Source: Pseudomonas entomophila (GTDB taxonomy: Bacteria > Pseudomonadota > Gammaproteobacteria > Pseudomonadales > Pseudomonadaceae). Taken from it: DNA of 64,000 bases. The number at the start of each line of letters is the position of its first letter. Position 1 is the first letter of the stretch. Positions 35,991 to 45,405 of the stretch are shown here, one piece after another. The stretch lies in assembly GCF_029193575.1 (NCBI RefSeq), contig NZ_JARGCS010000056.1, positions 186,001 to 250,000 on the forward strand, read 5' to 3'. The notes under the pieces were generated by a model. It had not been told where the DNA came from. It saw only the letters and a list, made by a program, of their open reading frames with translations, and searched no databases. The translations under genes were made by a program, and so were the position numbers.

Positions 35991-36308
35991 TCAGGGGTAC
36001 CCCAGCACCTCGCGGATCTGCCGCAGGTGCTGGATGATCCATTGCTTGTCGATCGCCCCCCAGTCACGGATACGGTAGTGCCCCGCATGGTTGCGCGCGC
36101 CGCTCTGCTGCTCGAACTCGCAGACGATGTCCAGGTCGGCCAGCGCCGTGATGGTGTCCTGGGCGGTGCGCCGGGGCATGCCGGTGGCCTCCATCAGCGC
36201 GGGCACGCTGGTGGCGGTCTGGCTGTCGATCAGCCAGGCCACGTAGAGGCGACGGTAGAAGCTGCTCTTGGTCTTGCTCACGTCCATGATCGCGGGGTCC
36301 TCATGCAT
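35991..36308 (-). CDS. Small winged-helix DNA-binding protein
   Basis: A 105-aa protein. Residues ~15-75 form a winged helix-turn-helix (FYRRLYVAWLIDSQTATSVPALMEATGMPRRTAQDTITALADLDIVCEF), with the recognition helix around RRTAQDTITAL. The remainder (GHYRIRDWGAIDKQWIIQHLRQIREVLGY) is helical. It overlaps the upstream YgjP-type gene by 8 bp at ATG 36308; ATG 36287 is an alternative. It may regulate the downstream dehydratase pair or belong functionally with the metallohydrolase. No ligand domain is present. Confidence 0.68.
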   Translation of the reverse strand: MHEDPAIMDVSKTKSSFYRRLYVAWLIDSQTATSVPALMEATGMPRRTAQDTITALADLDIVCEFEQQSGARNHAGHYRIRDWGAIDKQWIIQHLRQIREVLGYP

Positions 36309-36801
36309 TGCCCGGCAGTTCCCGGTAGGTCAGGTAGATGCGCAGGTCGAACTCCAGTTGATGGTAGTCCGGTTCCATGTGCTGGCAGAGTTGGTAGAAC
36401 GCCTTGCTGTGGTCGCGCTCGCGCAGGTGCGCCAGTTCGTGCACCACGATCATGCGCAGGAACGCCGGCGCCGCGTCCTTGAACAGCGAGGCGATGCGGA
36501 TTTCCTTCTTCGCCTTGAGCTTGCCGCCCTGCACCCGCGAGACCGCGGTATTCAGGCCGAGGGCGCGGTGGGTGAGGTCCAGGCGGTTGTCGTAGAGCAC
36601 CTTGTCCAGCGGCGGGGCACTGCGCAGGAAGGCTTGGCGCAGGTCCTGGGCGTAGGTGTAAAGCGCCTTGTCGCTCTGCACGTCGTGGCGGCCAGGGTAG
36701 CGCTGGTGCAGGTAGTCGCCCAGGCGGTCGCTGGCGATCATCTGGCGGACCTGCTCCTGCAGGTGCGGGGGGTAGGCTTGAAGGTAGCGTAGCGGGGTCA
36801 T
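36301..36801 (-). CDS. YgjP-like zinc metallohydrolase (DUF45 / M48-like)
   Basis: A 166-aa protein. VVHELAHLRERDHSKAFYQLCQ (about residues 114-135) contains the HExxH zinc motif and the third ligand H in the ERDHS turn. Such YgjP/WLM-related proteins have a gluzincin fold; some were reported as UTP pyrophosphatases, but the physiological role is unclear. This example is shorter than E. coli YgjP in the N-terminal half. It overlaps the winged-helix gene and is divergent from mtlR across a REP palindrome. Confidence 0.75.
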   Translation of the reverse strand: MTPLRYLQAYPPHLQEQVRQMIASDRLGDYLHQRYPGRHDVQSDKALYTYAQDLRQAFLRSAPPLDKVLYDNRLDLTHRALGLNTAVSRVQGGKLKAKKEIRIASLFKDAAPAFLRMIVVHELAHLRERDHSKAFYQLCQHMEPDYHQLEFDLRIYLTYRELPGNA

Positions 36802-36839
36802 GGCGGCGTGCTGGTCAAGGGACGGCAGAGTTTATCAGG

Positions 36840-36903
36840 GCCGGCCCTATCGCGGGGCAAGCCCGCGCCTGTGCGCGGGGGCTCGCCCCGCGATAGGGCC
36901 GGC
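36840..36903. repeat. Long REP palindrome between ygjP-like gene and mtlR
   Basis: Perfect 19-bp arms (36840-36858 and 36885-36903, GCCGGCCCTATCGCGGGGC and its reverse complement), with further pairing inward (GCCCGCGC/GCGCGGGGGC), form a stem of almost 30 bp. It lies between two divergent genes, which is unusual for REP elements, and is only about 55 bp upstream of the mtlR start codon. Confidence 0.8.
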
Positions 36904-36958
36904 ACGCACAACCTTTTTTAGCTAGGATGACCACTCGCCCCCGGTCGACGCCACTGCC

Positions 36959-37864
36959 ATGCCCAAACCCAGCAAAGTCACCGACCCGTCCTACGAACTG
37001 ATGGACGACCACGAAGGCCACTCGCTGATCTACCGCCAGCACGGCTTCCCCAGCCCGCTGGTGCGCTGGCACTTCCACAAGGAATACGAGCTGCACCTGA
37101 TCGTCGCCAGCGCCGGCAAGGTGTTCATCGGCGACTACATCGGCAACTTCGCCCCCGACACCCTGTTCCTCACCGGCCCGAACCTGCCGCACAACTGGAT
37201 CAGCCAGGTCGGCCCCGACGAAGTGGTGGGCAAGCGCGACATGCTGGTCAACTTCACCGACGAAGTGCTCGACGACGGCAGCCACGTGTTCTCCGAGCTC
37301 AACCGGCTCGCCCCGCTGCTGGCCCGGGCACGCTACGGCATCGAGTTCCGCGACCCGGCGCTGATCGCCGAGAGCCGCCAACTGCTGCAACGCATCGCCG
37401 ACAGCCGCGGCATGACCCGCCTGGGATACTTTTTTATCCTCATGGAACAGCTCGCCGCCTGCGAGGACTACCAGTTGCTCTCCACCGTCACCTCCTCGCA
37501 ACTGGCCGACGAGCACAACGTCGAGCGCATCAACCGGGCGGTGGACTACATCTTCCAGCACTACGCCCAGGACCTCACCCAGAACGAGGTCGCCGAGCAC
37601 CTGGGCATGACCCCCACCTACTTCTCGCGCTTCTTCAAGCAGGCCGCCGGGCGTGGTTTCGTCGAGTTCGTCAACCGCCTGCGGGTCAGCAAATCCTGCG
37701 AGCTGCTGGCCAAGAGCGACCTGCCGGTGACCGAGGTGTGCTTCGAATCGGGCTTCAGCAACCTGTCGAACTTCAACCGGCGCTTCCAGCAGCTCAAAGG
37801 CATGACCCCCTCCGGCTACCGCAGCCTGGTGACCCAGCGGCTCACCGAGCAGAACCGCCCCTGA
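36959..37864 (+). CDS. mtlR: AraC/XylS-family activator of the mannitol operon, MtlR
   Basis: A 301-aa regulator. The N-terminal ~150 residues form a cupin-like sensor (VRWHFHKEYELHLI, then FAPDTLFLTGPNLPHNWIS), and the C-terminal ~100 residues hold two helix-turn-helix motifs (LTQNEVAEHLGMTPTYFSRFFK and LPVTEVCFESGFSNLSNFNRRFQ). In P. fluorescens the homologue activates mtlE in response to mannitol, arabitol and glucitol. It is encoded directly upstream of, and in the same direction as, mtlEFGKDYZ, with its own gap of 144 bp before mtlE. Identification is from family plus context. Confidence 0.9.
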   Translation: MPKPSKVTDPSYELMDDHEGHSLIYRQHGFPSPLVRWHFHKEYELHLIVASAGKVFIGDYIGNFAPDTLFLTGPNLPHNWISQVGPDEVVGKRDMLVNFTDEVLDDGSHVFSELNRLAPLLARARYGIEFRDPALIAESRQLLQRIADSRGMTRLGYFFILMEQLAACEDYQLLSTVTSSQLADEHNVERINRAVDYIFQHYAQDLTQNEVAEHLGMTPTYFSRFFKQAAGRGFVEFVNRLRVSKSCELLAKSDLPVTEVCFESGFSNLSNFNRRFQQLKGMTPSGYRSLVTQRLTEQNRP

Positions 37865-37910
37865 CGCCCAGGCACTGCAAAAAAGTATCAGCACCAGTGC
37901 AGGCGAGGCT

Positions 37911-37966
37911 TTGTCGCCGTCGCCGCGCGGCGGTGTAATCGGCGGCGAGCGACACAAAAACAATAA
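37911..37966 (+). promoter_or_regulatory. mtlE: Candidate mtlE promoter with dyad and AAnAAnAA site
   Basis: TTGTCG (37911-37916) and TGTAAT (37934-37939) are spaced by 17 bp and would place transcription start near 37946. An imperfect inverted repeat (37913-37926 with 37942-37953) spans the promoter. Just downstream, AACAATAA (37959-37966) is a full match to the Hfq/Crc CA motif in what would be the 5' leader. MtlR should bind upstream of -35. GGGAGGGGAG precedes the mtlE ATG. Confidence 0.5.
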
Positions 37967-38008
37967 TGTCTTCCGCGCCGCCACGCGGCCCGGGAGGGGA
38001 GTTCACAG

Positions 38009-39319
<1,311 letters not shown>

Positions 39320-39401
39320 CTCGCCCCTGGCCGTTGCCGTGCAGCCCGCCTGCACGGTGGCGGCTGGCCGCTCGCCCTTTTTCGCAATCCACGGAGTCGC
39401 C

Positions 39402-40325
39402 ATGAACACCTCGGCCCTCGACACCCCGACCCTCACCGCCCCGCGCCCCGGCAAACGCCGCGTCGGCCCCGGCTGGTTCCTGGTCAGCCCCTCGGTGGCG
39501 CTGCTGCTGTTGTGGATGATCGTGCCCCTGGGCATGACCCTGTATTTCTCGCTGATCCGCTACAACCTGCTGTACCCCGGCGAAAACCAGTTCGTCGGTT
39601 TGGAGAACTTCAGCTTCTTCGTCACCGACGCCGGCTTCATGCCCGGCGCGCTGAACACCCTGACCCTGGTCGGCAGCGTGCTGGCGATCAGCGTAGTGCT
39701 CGGCGTGCTTATCTCGGCACTGCTGGAGGCCGGCGAGTTCTGGGGCCGCGGCGTGGTGCGGGTGTTGCTGATCTCGCCATTCTTCATCATGCCCACGGTC
39801 AGCGCGCTGCTGTGGAAGAACCTGATCTTCCACCCGGTGTCGGGCATCCTCGCCGTCGTCTGGCGCCTGTTCGGCGCCCAGCCGGTGGACTGGCTGGCGC
39901 ACTACCCGCTGCTGTCGATCATCCTGATCGTCTCCTGGCAGTGGCTGCCGTTCGCCATCCTGATCCTGATGACCGCCATGCAGTCGCTGGACCAGGAGCA
40001 AAAGGAAGCCGCGCGCCTGGACGGCGCCGGGCCGCTGGCGATCTTCTGGCACCTGACCCTGCCGCACCTGGCCCGGCCGATCGCCGTGGTGGTGATGATC
40101 GAGACGATCTTCCTGCTCTCGGTGTTCGCCGAGATCTTCACCACCACCAGCGGCGGCCCCGGCTACGAGTCCACCAACCTCGCCTACCTGATCTACAACC
40201 AGGCGCTGCTGCAGTTCGACGTCGGCATGGCCTCGGCCGGTGGCCTGATCGCCGTGCTGATCGCCAACGTCGCCGCCATCGTGCTGGTGCGGATGATCGG
40301 CAAGAACCTCACCGAGCGCAGCTGA
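39402..40325 (+). CDS. mtlF: Polyol ABC transporter permease MtlF
   Basis: A 307-aa inner-membrane permease of the MalF type with six or more hydrophobic helices. The ATPase-contact EAA loop reads EAARLDGAGPLAIFWHLTLPHL (about residues 200-220). ATG 39402 is selected because ACGGAG precedes it; an in-frame start 63 bp upstream adds a non-hydrophobic tail of no family value. It forms the transmembrane channel with MtlG. Confidence 0.92.
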   Translation: MNTSALDTPTLTAPRPGKRRVGPGWFLVSPSVALLLLWMIVPLGMTLYFSLIRYNLLYPGENQFVGLENFSFFVTDAGFMPGALNTLTLVGSVLAISVVLGVLISALLEAGEFWGRGVVRVLLISPFFIMPTVSALLWKNLIFHPVSGILAVVWRLFGAQPVDWLAHYPLLSIILIVSWQWLPFAILILMTAMQSLDQEQKEAARLDGAGPLAIFWHLTLPHLARPIAVVVMIETIFLLSVFAEIFTTTSGGPGYESTNLAYLIYNQALLQFDVGMASAGGLIAVLIANVAAIVLVRMIGKNLTERS

Positions 40326-40335
40326 GGAGCCCGCC

Positions 40336-41169
40336 ATGCTGACACTCAAGCAAACCCGCCGCCTGCGCGACGCGCTGATCGGCCTCTTGTGCTGGGGCAT
40401 CGCCCTGGTGATCTTCTTCCCGATCTTCTGGATGCTGCTGACCAGCTTCAAGACCGAGCTGGACGCCTTCGCCACGCCGCCGCAGTTCATCTTCGCGCCG
40501 ACGCTGGAGAACTACCTGCACATCAACGAGCGCAGCGACTACTTCGCCTACGCCTGGAACTCGGTGCTGATTTCCTTCTCGGCGACCCTGCTGTGCATGC
40601 TCATCGCGGTGCCGGCGGCCTACTCCATGGCCTTCTTCGAGAGCCGCCACACCAAGCGCACGCTGCTGTGGATGCTGTCGACCAAGATGCTGCCGCCGGT
40701 GGGCGTGTTGATGCCGATCTACCTGCTGGCCAAGCAGTTCGGCCTGCTCGACTCGCGCCTGGCTCTGATCATCGTCTACACCCTGATCAACCTGCCGATC
40801 GTGATGTGGATGGTGTACACCTACTTCAAGGACATCCCCGTGGACATCCTCGAGGCCGCGCGCCTGGACGGCGCCGGCACCTGGCAGGAGATCGTCCGCG
40901 TGCTGCTGCCGATCGCCCGCGGCGGGTTGGCCTCGACCCTGCTGCTGTCGTTGATCCTGTGCTGGAACGAGGCGTTCTGGTCGCTCAACCTGACCTCTTC
41001 GGCCGCCGCCCCGCTGACCGCGCTGGTGGCCTCCTACTCAAGCCCCGAGGGGCTGTTCTGGGCCAAACTCTCGGCCGTCTCGACCCTGGCCTGCGCACCG
41101 ATCCTGATCTTCGGCTGGATCAGCCAGAAGCAACTGGTGCGCGGCCTGTCGTTCGGGGCCGTGAAATGA
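40336..41169 (+). CDS. mtlG: Polyol ABC transporter permease MtlG
   Basis: A 277-aa MalG-type permease with six helices. Its EAA motif EAARLDGAGTWQEIVRVLLPIARGG is near residue 175. The first helix begins LIGLLCWGIALVIFFPIFWML. It starts 10 bp after mtlF and ends 75 bp before mtlK, the widest gap inside the operon's transport part. Confidence 0.92.
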   Translation: MLTLKQTRRLRDALIGLLCWGIALVIFFPIFWMLLTSFKTELDAFATPPQFIFAPTLENYLHINERSDYFAYAWNSVLISFSATLLCMLIAVPAAYSMAFFESRHTKRTLLWMLSTKMLPPVGVLMPIYLLAKQFGLLDSRLALIIVYTLINLPIVMWMVYTYFKDIPVDILEAARLDGAGTWQEIVRVLLPIARGGLASTLLLSLILCWNEAFWSLNLTSSAAAPLTALVASYSSPEGLFWAKLSAVSTLACAPILIFGWISQKQLVRGLSFGAVK

Positions 41170-41183
41170 ACCGCTTTCATCCC

Positions 41184-41205
41184 CCTGGCGCAACGCGCCC
41201 CCAGG
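41184..41205 (+). other. Intra-operon hairpin between mtlG and mtlK
   Basis: CCTGGCGC pairs with a bulged GCGCCCCCAGG about 15 nt after the mtlG stop codon. No T-run follows. It may be an mRNA 3'-end stabiliser that allows more product from the binding-protein and permease genes than from the genes downstream. Confidence 0.35.
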
Positions 41206-41244
41206 TACTCGTTAACTCAGCCCGCACTGCGGAGGTAACTCGAC

Positions 41245-42357
41245 ATGGCTGACCTGAAGATCCGCAACCTGCAAAAAGGCTTCGATGGCCACGCCATCAT
41301 CAAGGGCATCGACCTGGACGTGCGCGATCGCGAGTTCGTGGTGTTCGTCGGCCCGTCCGGCTGCGGCAAGTCGACCCTGCTGCGGCTGATCGCCGGCCTG
41401 GAGGACGCCAGCAGCGGCAGCATCGCCCTGGACGGCGTCGACATCACCGACACGGCCCCGGCCAAGCGCGACTTGGCCATGGTGTTCCAGACCTACGCCC
41501 TGTACCCGCACATGACCGTGCGCAAGAACCTGTCGTTCGCCCTGGACCTGGCGGGCGTGGACAAACGTGAAGTCGCCAGCAAGGTCGACAACGCCGCGCG
41601 CATCCTCGAACTGCAACCCTTGCTCGAACGCAAGCCGCGCCAGCTTTCCGGCGGCCAGCGCCAGCGCGTGGCGATCGGCCGGGCGATCGTGCGCAACCCG
41701 AAGATCTTCCTGTTCGACGAACCGCTGTCGAACCTCGACGCCGCCCTGCGCGTGCAGATGCGCCTGGAACTGGCGCGCCTGCACCAGGAGCTGGCCGCGA
41801 CCATGATCTACGTGACCCACGACCAGGTCGAGGCGATGACCCTGGCCGACAAGGTGGTGGTGCTCAACGGCGGGCGCATCGAGCAGGTCGGCTCGCCGCT
41901 GGAGCTGTACCACCACCCAGTCAACCTGTTCGTCGCAGGCTTCCTCGGCACGCCGAAGATGGGCTTGCTGCGCGGCCACTTGAGCCGCAACCAGGGCAAC
42001 CAGTGCGAGGTCGCGCTGGAGTGCGGCGCGCGCATCGCCCTGCCGCTGTGCGCGGGCGAGCTGGCCACCGGCAGCCAGGTGACCCTGGGCATCCGCCCCG
42101 AGCACCTGAACATCGACCGCGCCGGCCAAGGCGCCCAGGGCTCGCTGCAGGTGAGTGCCGACGTCAGCGAGCGCCTGGGCAGCGACACGTACTGCCACGT
42201 GCGCGCCGCCTCCGGGGAAATGCTCACGGTGCGGGTGCGTGGCGACTTCGCGCCGGGTTTCGGCGAGCCACTGGAGCTGACCTTCGACGCCCACCACTGC
42301 CACCTGTTCGACAGCAACGGCCTGGCCCTCGACAAACGACTGCAACAGGCGGCCTGA
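41245..42357 (+). CDS. mtlK: Polyol ABC transporter ATP-binding protein MtlK
   Basis: A 370-aa MalK/UgpC-type ATPase powering mannitol/sorbitol/arabitol uptake. Walker A GPSGCGKST (about residue 36), signature LSGGQRQRVAIGRA (about 134), Walker B IFLFDEPLSNLD (about 155) and switch VTHDQVEA are intact. The C-terminal ~130 residues are a regulatory TOBE/OB domain (GIRPEHLNI). It dimerises beneath MtlF-MtlG. Confidence 0.93.
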   Translation: MADLKIRNLQKGFDGHAIIKGIDLDVRDREFVVFVGPSGCGKSTLLRLIAGLEDASSGSIALDGVDITDTAPAKRDLAMVFQTYALYPHMTVRKNLSFALDLAGVDKREVASKVDNAARILELQPLLERKPRQLSGGQRQRVAIGRAIVRNPKIFLFDEPLSNLDAALRVQMRLELARLHQELAATMIYVTHDQVEAMTLADKVVVLNGGRIEQVGSPLELYHHPVNLFVAGFLGTPKMGLLRGHLSRNQGNQCEVALECGARIALPLCAGELATGSQVTLGIRPEHLNIDRAGQGAQGSLQVSADVSERLGSDTYCHVRAASGEMLTVRVRGDFAPGFGEPLELTFDAHHCHLFDSNGLALDKRLQQAA

Positions 42358-42381
42358 AACCGCCTTCCAAGGACACCCAGG

Positions 42382-43857
42382 ATGAGACTCAACCAGCACA
42401 ACCTCGGGCAGTTGGCGAACACGGTCGCCCGCCCCTCCTACGACCCGGCGCAGCTGCGCCAGGGCATCGTGCACATCGGCGTCGGCGGCTTCCACCGCGC
42501 CCACCAGGCGGCCTACACCGACGCCTTGATGAACCGCGGCGAAGGCCTCGACTGGGCGATCTGCGGCGCCGGCCTGCGCAGCGAGGACCGCGCCATGCGC
42601 GATGCCCTGGCGGCCCAGGAGCACCTCTACACCCTGTTCGAGCTGGGCGACCATCCCGACACCGAGGTGCGCGTGATCGCCGCGATCAACGGCATGCTGC
42701 TGGCCGAGGACAGCGCCGAGGCACTGCTGGCCAAGCTGTGCGAACCCGGCATCCGCATCGTCTCACTGACCATCACCGAGGGTGGCTACTGCATCGACGA
42801 CAGCACCGGCGAGTTCCGTGCCGACCTACCGCTGATCCAGCACGACCTGGTCCACCCGCAGGCGCCGCGCAGCGTCTTCGGCTTCCTCTGCGAAGCGCTG
42901 CGGCGCCGTCGCGAGGCCGGCACGGGGCCATTCACCGTGATGTCCTGCGACAACCTTCCACACAACGGCGCAGTGGCCCGCAAGGCGCTGCTGGCCTTCG
43001 CCCACCTGCTCAACCACGACCTGGCGCAGTGGATCGACGGCAACGTCAGCTTCCCCAACGCCATGGTCGACCGCATCACCCCGATGACCAGCGCCGACCA
43101 CCGCCTGCAACTGGCCGAGCGTCACGGCGTGGAGGACGCCTGGCCGGTGGTCTGCGAGCCGTTCCTGCAATGGGTGCTGGAAGACAAGTTCGTCGCCGGA
43201 CGCCCGGCCTGGGAAGCGGTAGGCGTGCAGTTCACCGACGACGTCGCGCCCTATGAGGAGATGAAGATCAAGCTGCTCAACGGCAGCCACCTGGCCCTCA
43301 CCTACCTGGGCTTCCTGCAGGGCTACCGCTTCGTCCACGAAACCCTGGCCGACCCACTGCTGCGCCGCTACATGCGTACCTTCATGGACCAGGACGTGAC
43401 CCCTCAGCTGGCCCCGGTGCCGGGCATCGACCTGGAACGCTACAAGGACAGCCTCACCGAGCGCTTCGCCAACCGCGCCATCGCCGACCAGTTGGAGCGG
43501 GTGTGCTCGGACGGCTCGTCGAAATTCCCCAAGTTCATCGTGCCCACCGCCAACCGCCTGATCGCCGACGGCCAGCCGCTGGAGCGCGTGGCCCTGGTGG
43601 TCGCGGCCTGGGCCCTGTACCTGCGCGGCGTCGACGAGAACGGCACGCTCTATGCGATCCCCGACCCACGGGCCTCGGACTGCCAGGCGCGGGTAGTGCA
43701 GCGCGATGGCCTGGCCGCGCGGGTGCTCGGCGACGAGGCGATCTTCGGCACGGCGATCCCGGCGTCCAAGGCCTTCGTCAGCGCCTTCGAGCGCATGTAC
43801 GACAGCTTGCGCGAGGTCGGTGTGAGCGAAACCCTGCGTAGCCTCCTCGGCGACTGA
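42382..43857 (+). CDS. mtlD: Mannitol 2-dehydrogenase MtlD
   Basis: A 491-aa polyol-specific long-chain NAD+-dependent dehydrogenase that oxidises D-mannitol to D-fructose, and also D-arabitol to D-xylulose and D-sorbitol to D-fructose. The N-terminal dinucleotide fold contains IVHIGVGGFHRAHQAAYTDALM (about 30-50). The catalytic region has KIKLLNGSHLALTYLG (about 295-310), where Lys and His-Asn lie. No zinc site is used by this family. It is between mtlK and the xylulokinase gene, which fits the two products. Confidence 0.94.
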   Translation: MRLNQHNLGQLANTVARPSYDPAQLRQGIVHIGVGGFHRAHQAAYTDALMNRGEGLDWAICGAGLRSEDRAMRDALAAQEHLYTLFELGDHPDTEVRVIAAINGMLLAEDSAEALLAKLCEPGIRIVSLTITEGGYCIDDSTGEFRADLPLIQHDLVHPQAPRSVFGFLCEALRRRREAGTGPFTVMSCDNLPHNGAVARKALLAFAHLLNHDLAQWIDGNVSFPNAMVDRITPMTSADHRLQLAERHGVEDAWPVVCEPFLQWVLEDKFVAGRPAWEAVGVQFTDDVAPYEEMKIKLLNGSHLALTYLGFLQGYRFVHETLADPLLRRYMRTFMDQDVTPQLAPVPGIDLERYKDSLTERFANRAIADQLERVCSDGSSKFPKFIVPTANRLIADGQPLERVALVVAAWALYLRGVDENGTLYAIPDPRASDCQARVVQRDGLAARVLGDEAIFGTAIPASKAFVSAFERMYDSLREVGVSETLRSLLGD

Positions 43858-43872
43858 CCCGGAGCGCATCAC

Positions 43873-45363
43873 ATGGACGGACTGTTCCTCGGCATCGATT
43901 GCGGCACCCAGGGCACCAAGGCCCTGGTGCTGGACGCCGGCAGCGGCCAGGTGCTGGGCCTGGGCAGCGCCCCCCATGCGCCACCGCAGGGCCGCGATGG
44001 CTGCCGCGAGCAGGACCCGGCCGACTGGCTGGCAGCCCTGCGCGCGGCAGTGGCCGGAGCCTTGCGCGAAGCCGGGGTCGACGGCCAGGCGATCCGCGCG
44101 CTGGCGGTATCCGGCCAGCAGCATGGCTTGCTGCTGCTGGACGAGCGGGGCCAGGTATTGCGCCCGGCCAAGCTGTGGTGCGACACCGAGACCACGGCAG
44201 AAAACCAGGCACTGCTGGCCGCCCTGGGCGGCCCGCGTGGCTCGCTTGAGCGCCTGGGGCTGGTGATCGCGCCGGGCTATACGCTGTCCAAGCTGCTGTG
44301 GAGCAAACGCCGCTTCCCCGAGCTGTTCGCTCGCACCGCGCACATCCTGCTGCCCCACGACTACCTCAACTTCTGGCTGACCGGCCGCGCCTGCAGCGAG
44401 CCGGGCGATGCCTCCGGCACCGGTTATTACGACGTGCGCCGTCGCACCTGGGCGAACGAGGTGCTGCAACTCATCGAGCCGGGCGAACGCCTGCTGGCCG
44501 CGCTGCCCGAGCTGGTCGAACCCGGCGCCTGTATCGGCACCCTGCGCGGGGAGGTCGCCAGCGCACTCGGCCTCAACCCCGAGGCCTGGGTCGCCAGCGG
44601 CGGCGGCGACAACATGCTCGCCGCCATCGGCACCGGCAATATCGCGCCCGGCATGATCACCCTGAGCCTGGGCACCTCCGGCACCCTGGCAGCCCACGCC
44701 GAGCAGGCGCTGGTCAGCGCCGAGGGCGAGGTGGCGACCTTCTGCGCCTCCAGCGGCGGCTGGCTGCCGCTGATCTGCACGATGAACCTGACCAGCGCCT
44801 GCGCCCTGGTGCGCGACCTGCTGCAACTGGACCTCGAACGCTTCGCCGAACTGGCCGCGCAAGCACCGATCGGCGCCGACGGCCTGCTGCTGCTGCCGTT
44901 CTTCGACGGCGAACGGGTGCCCGCGCTGCCCGAGGCCAGCGCCAGCCTGCACGGCATGACGAGCAGCAACCTGACCCGCGCCAACCTGTGCCGCGCGGTG
45001 CTCGAAGGCACCTGCTTCAGCCTGCGCTATGGCCTCGACCTGCTGCGCGCCAGCGGCCTGCAAGGCACGCAAATCCGCCTGGTCGGCGGCGCCTCGAAAA
45101 GCCCGCTGTGGCGCCAAGTGCTCGTCGACCTGCTCGGCCTGCCGCTGGTGTGCCCGGCGCAGACCGAAGCCGGCGCCCTGGGCGCGGCGATCCAGGCGGC
45201 CTGGAGCCTGGGTCGACAACAAGGCGATGGCGACAGCCTCGAGGCGTTGTGCCAACGTTGCGTCCACCTCGACGAAAGCACCCGCACCCTGCCGCGCCCG
45301 GCGCAGCAGGCGGCCTACGAGGTTGCCTACCAGCGCTACCGGGAACACCTGCCCGCCCGCTGA
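43873..45363 (+). CDS. mtlY: Xylulokinase MtlY
   Basis: A 496-aa FGGY-family sugar kinase. FLGIDCGTQGTKALVLD (about residues 5-20) is the ATP/phosphate 1 loop. ALAVSGQQHGLLLLD (about 77-90) is the substrate loop, and GGASKSPLWRQVLVDLLG (about 405-425) belongs to the FGGY C-terminal signature. It phosphorylates D-xylulose formed from D-arabitol by MtlD. Position in mtlEFGKDYZ is as in P. fluorescens. Confidence 0.92.
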   Translation: MDGLFLGIDCGTQGTKALVLDAGSGQVLGLGSAPHAPPQGRDGCREQDPADWLAALRAAVAGALREAGVDGQAIRALAVSGQQHGLLLLDERGQVLRPAKLWCDTETTAENQALLAALGGPRGSLERLGLVIAPGYTLSKLLWSKRRFPELFARTAHILLPHDYLNFWLTGRACSEPGDASGTGYYDVRRRTWANEVLQLIEPGERLLAALPELVEPGACIGTLRGEVASALGLNPEAWVASGGGDNMLAAIGTGNIAPGMITLSLGTSGTLAAHAEQALVSAEGEVATFCASSGGWLPLICTMNLTSACALVRDLLQLDLERFAELAAQAPIGADGLLLLPFFDGERVPALPEASASLHGMTSSNLTRANLCRAVLEGTCFSLRYGLDLLRASGLQGTQIRLVGGASKSPLWRQVLVDLLGLPLVCPAQTEAGALGAAIQAAWSLGRQQGDGDSLEALCQRCVHLDESTRTLPRPAQQAAYEVAYQRYREHLPAR

Positions 45364-45405
45364 GTGCGGGTATCCTTACCCTCTTCTTTCGATTCGGAGC
45401 ATTTC

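Noticed and set aside
42826..45348. An 840-codon frame opposite mtlD and mtlY
   Set aside because: Same antisense artefact; the plus strand encodes full-length mannitol dehydrogenase and xylulokinase with motifs.
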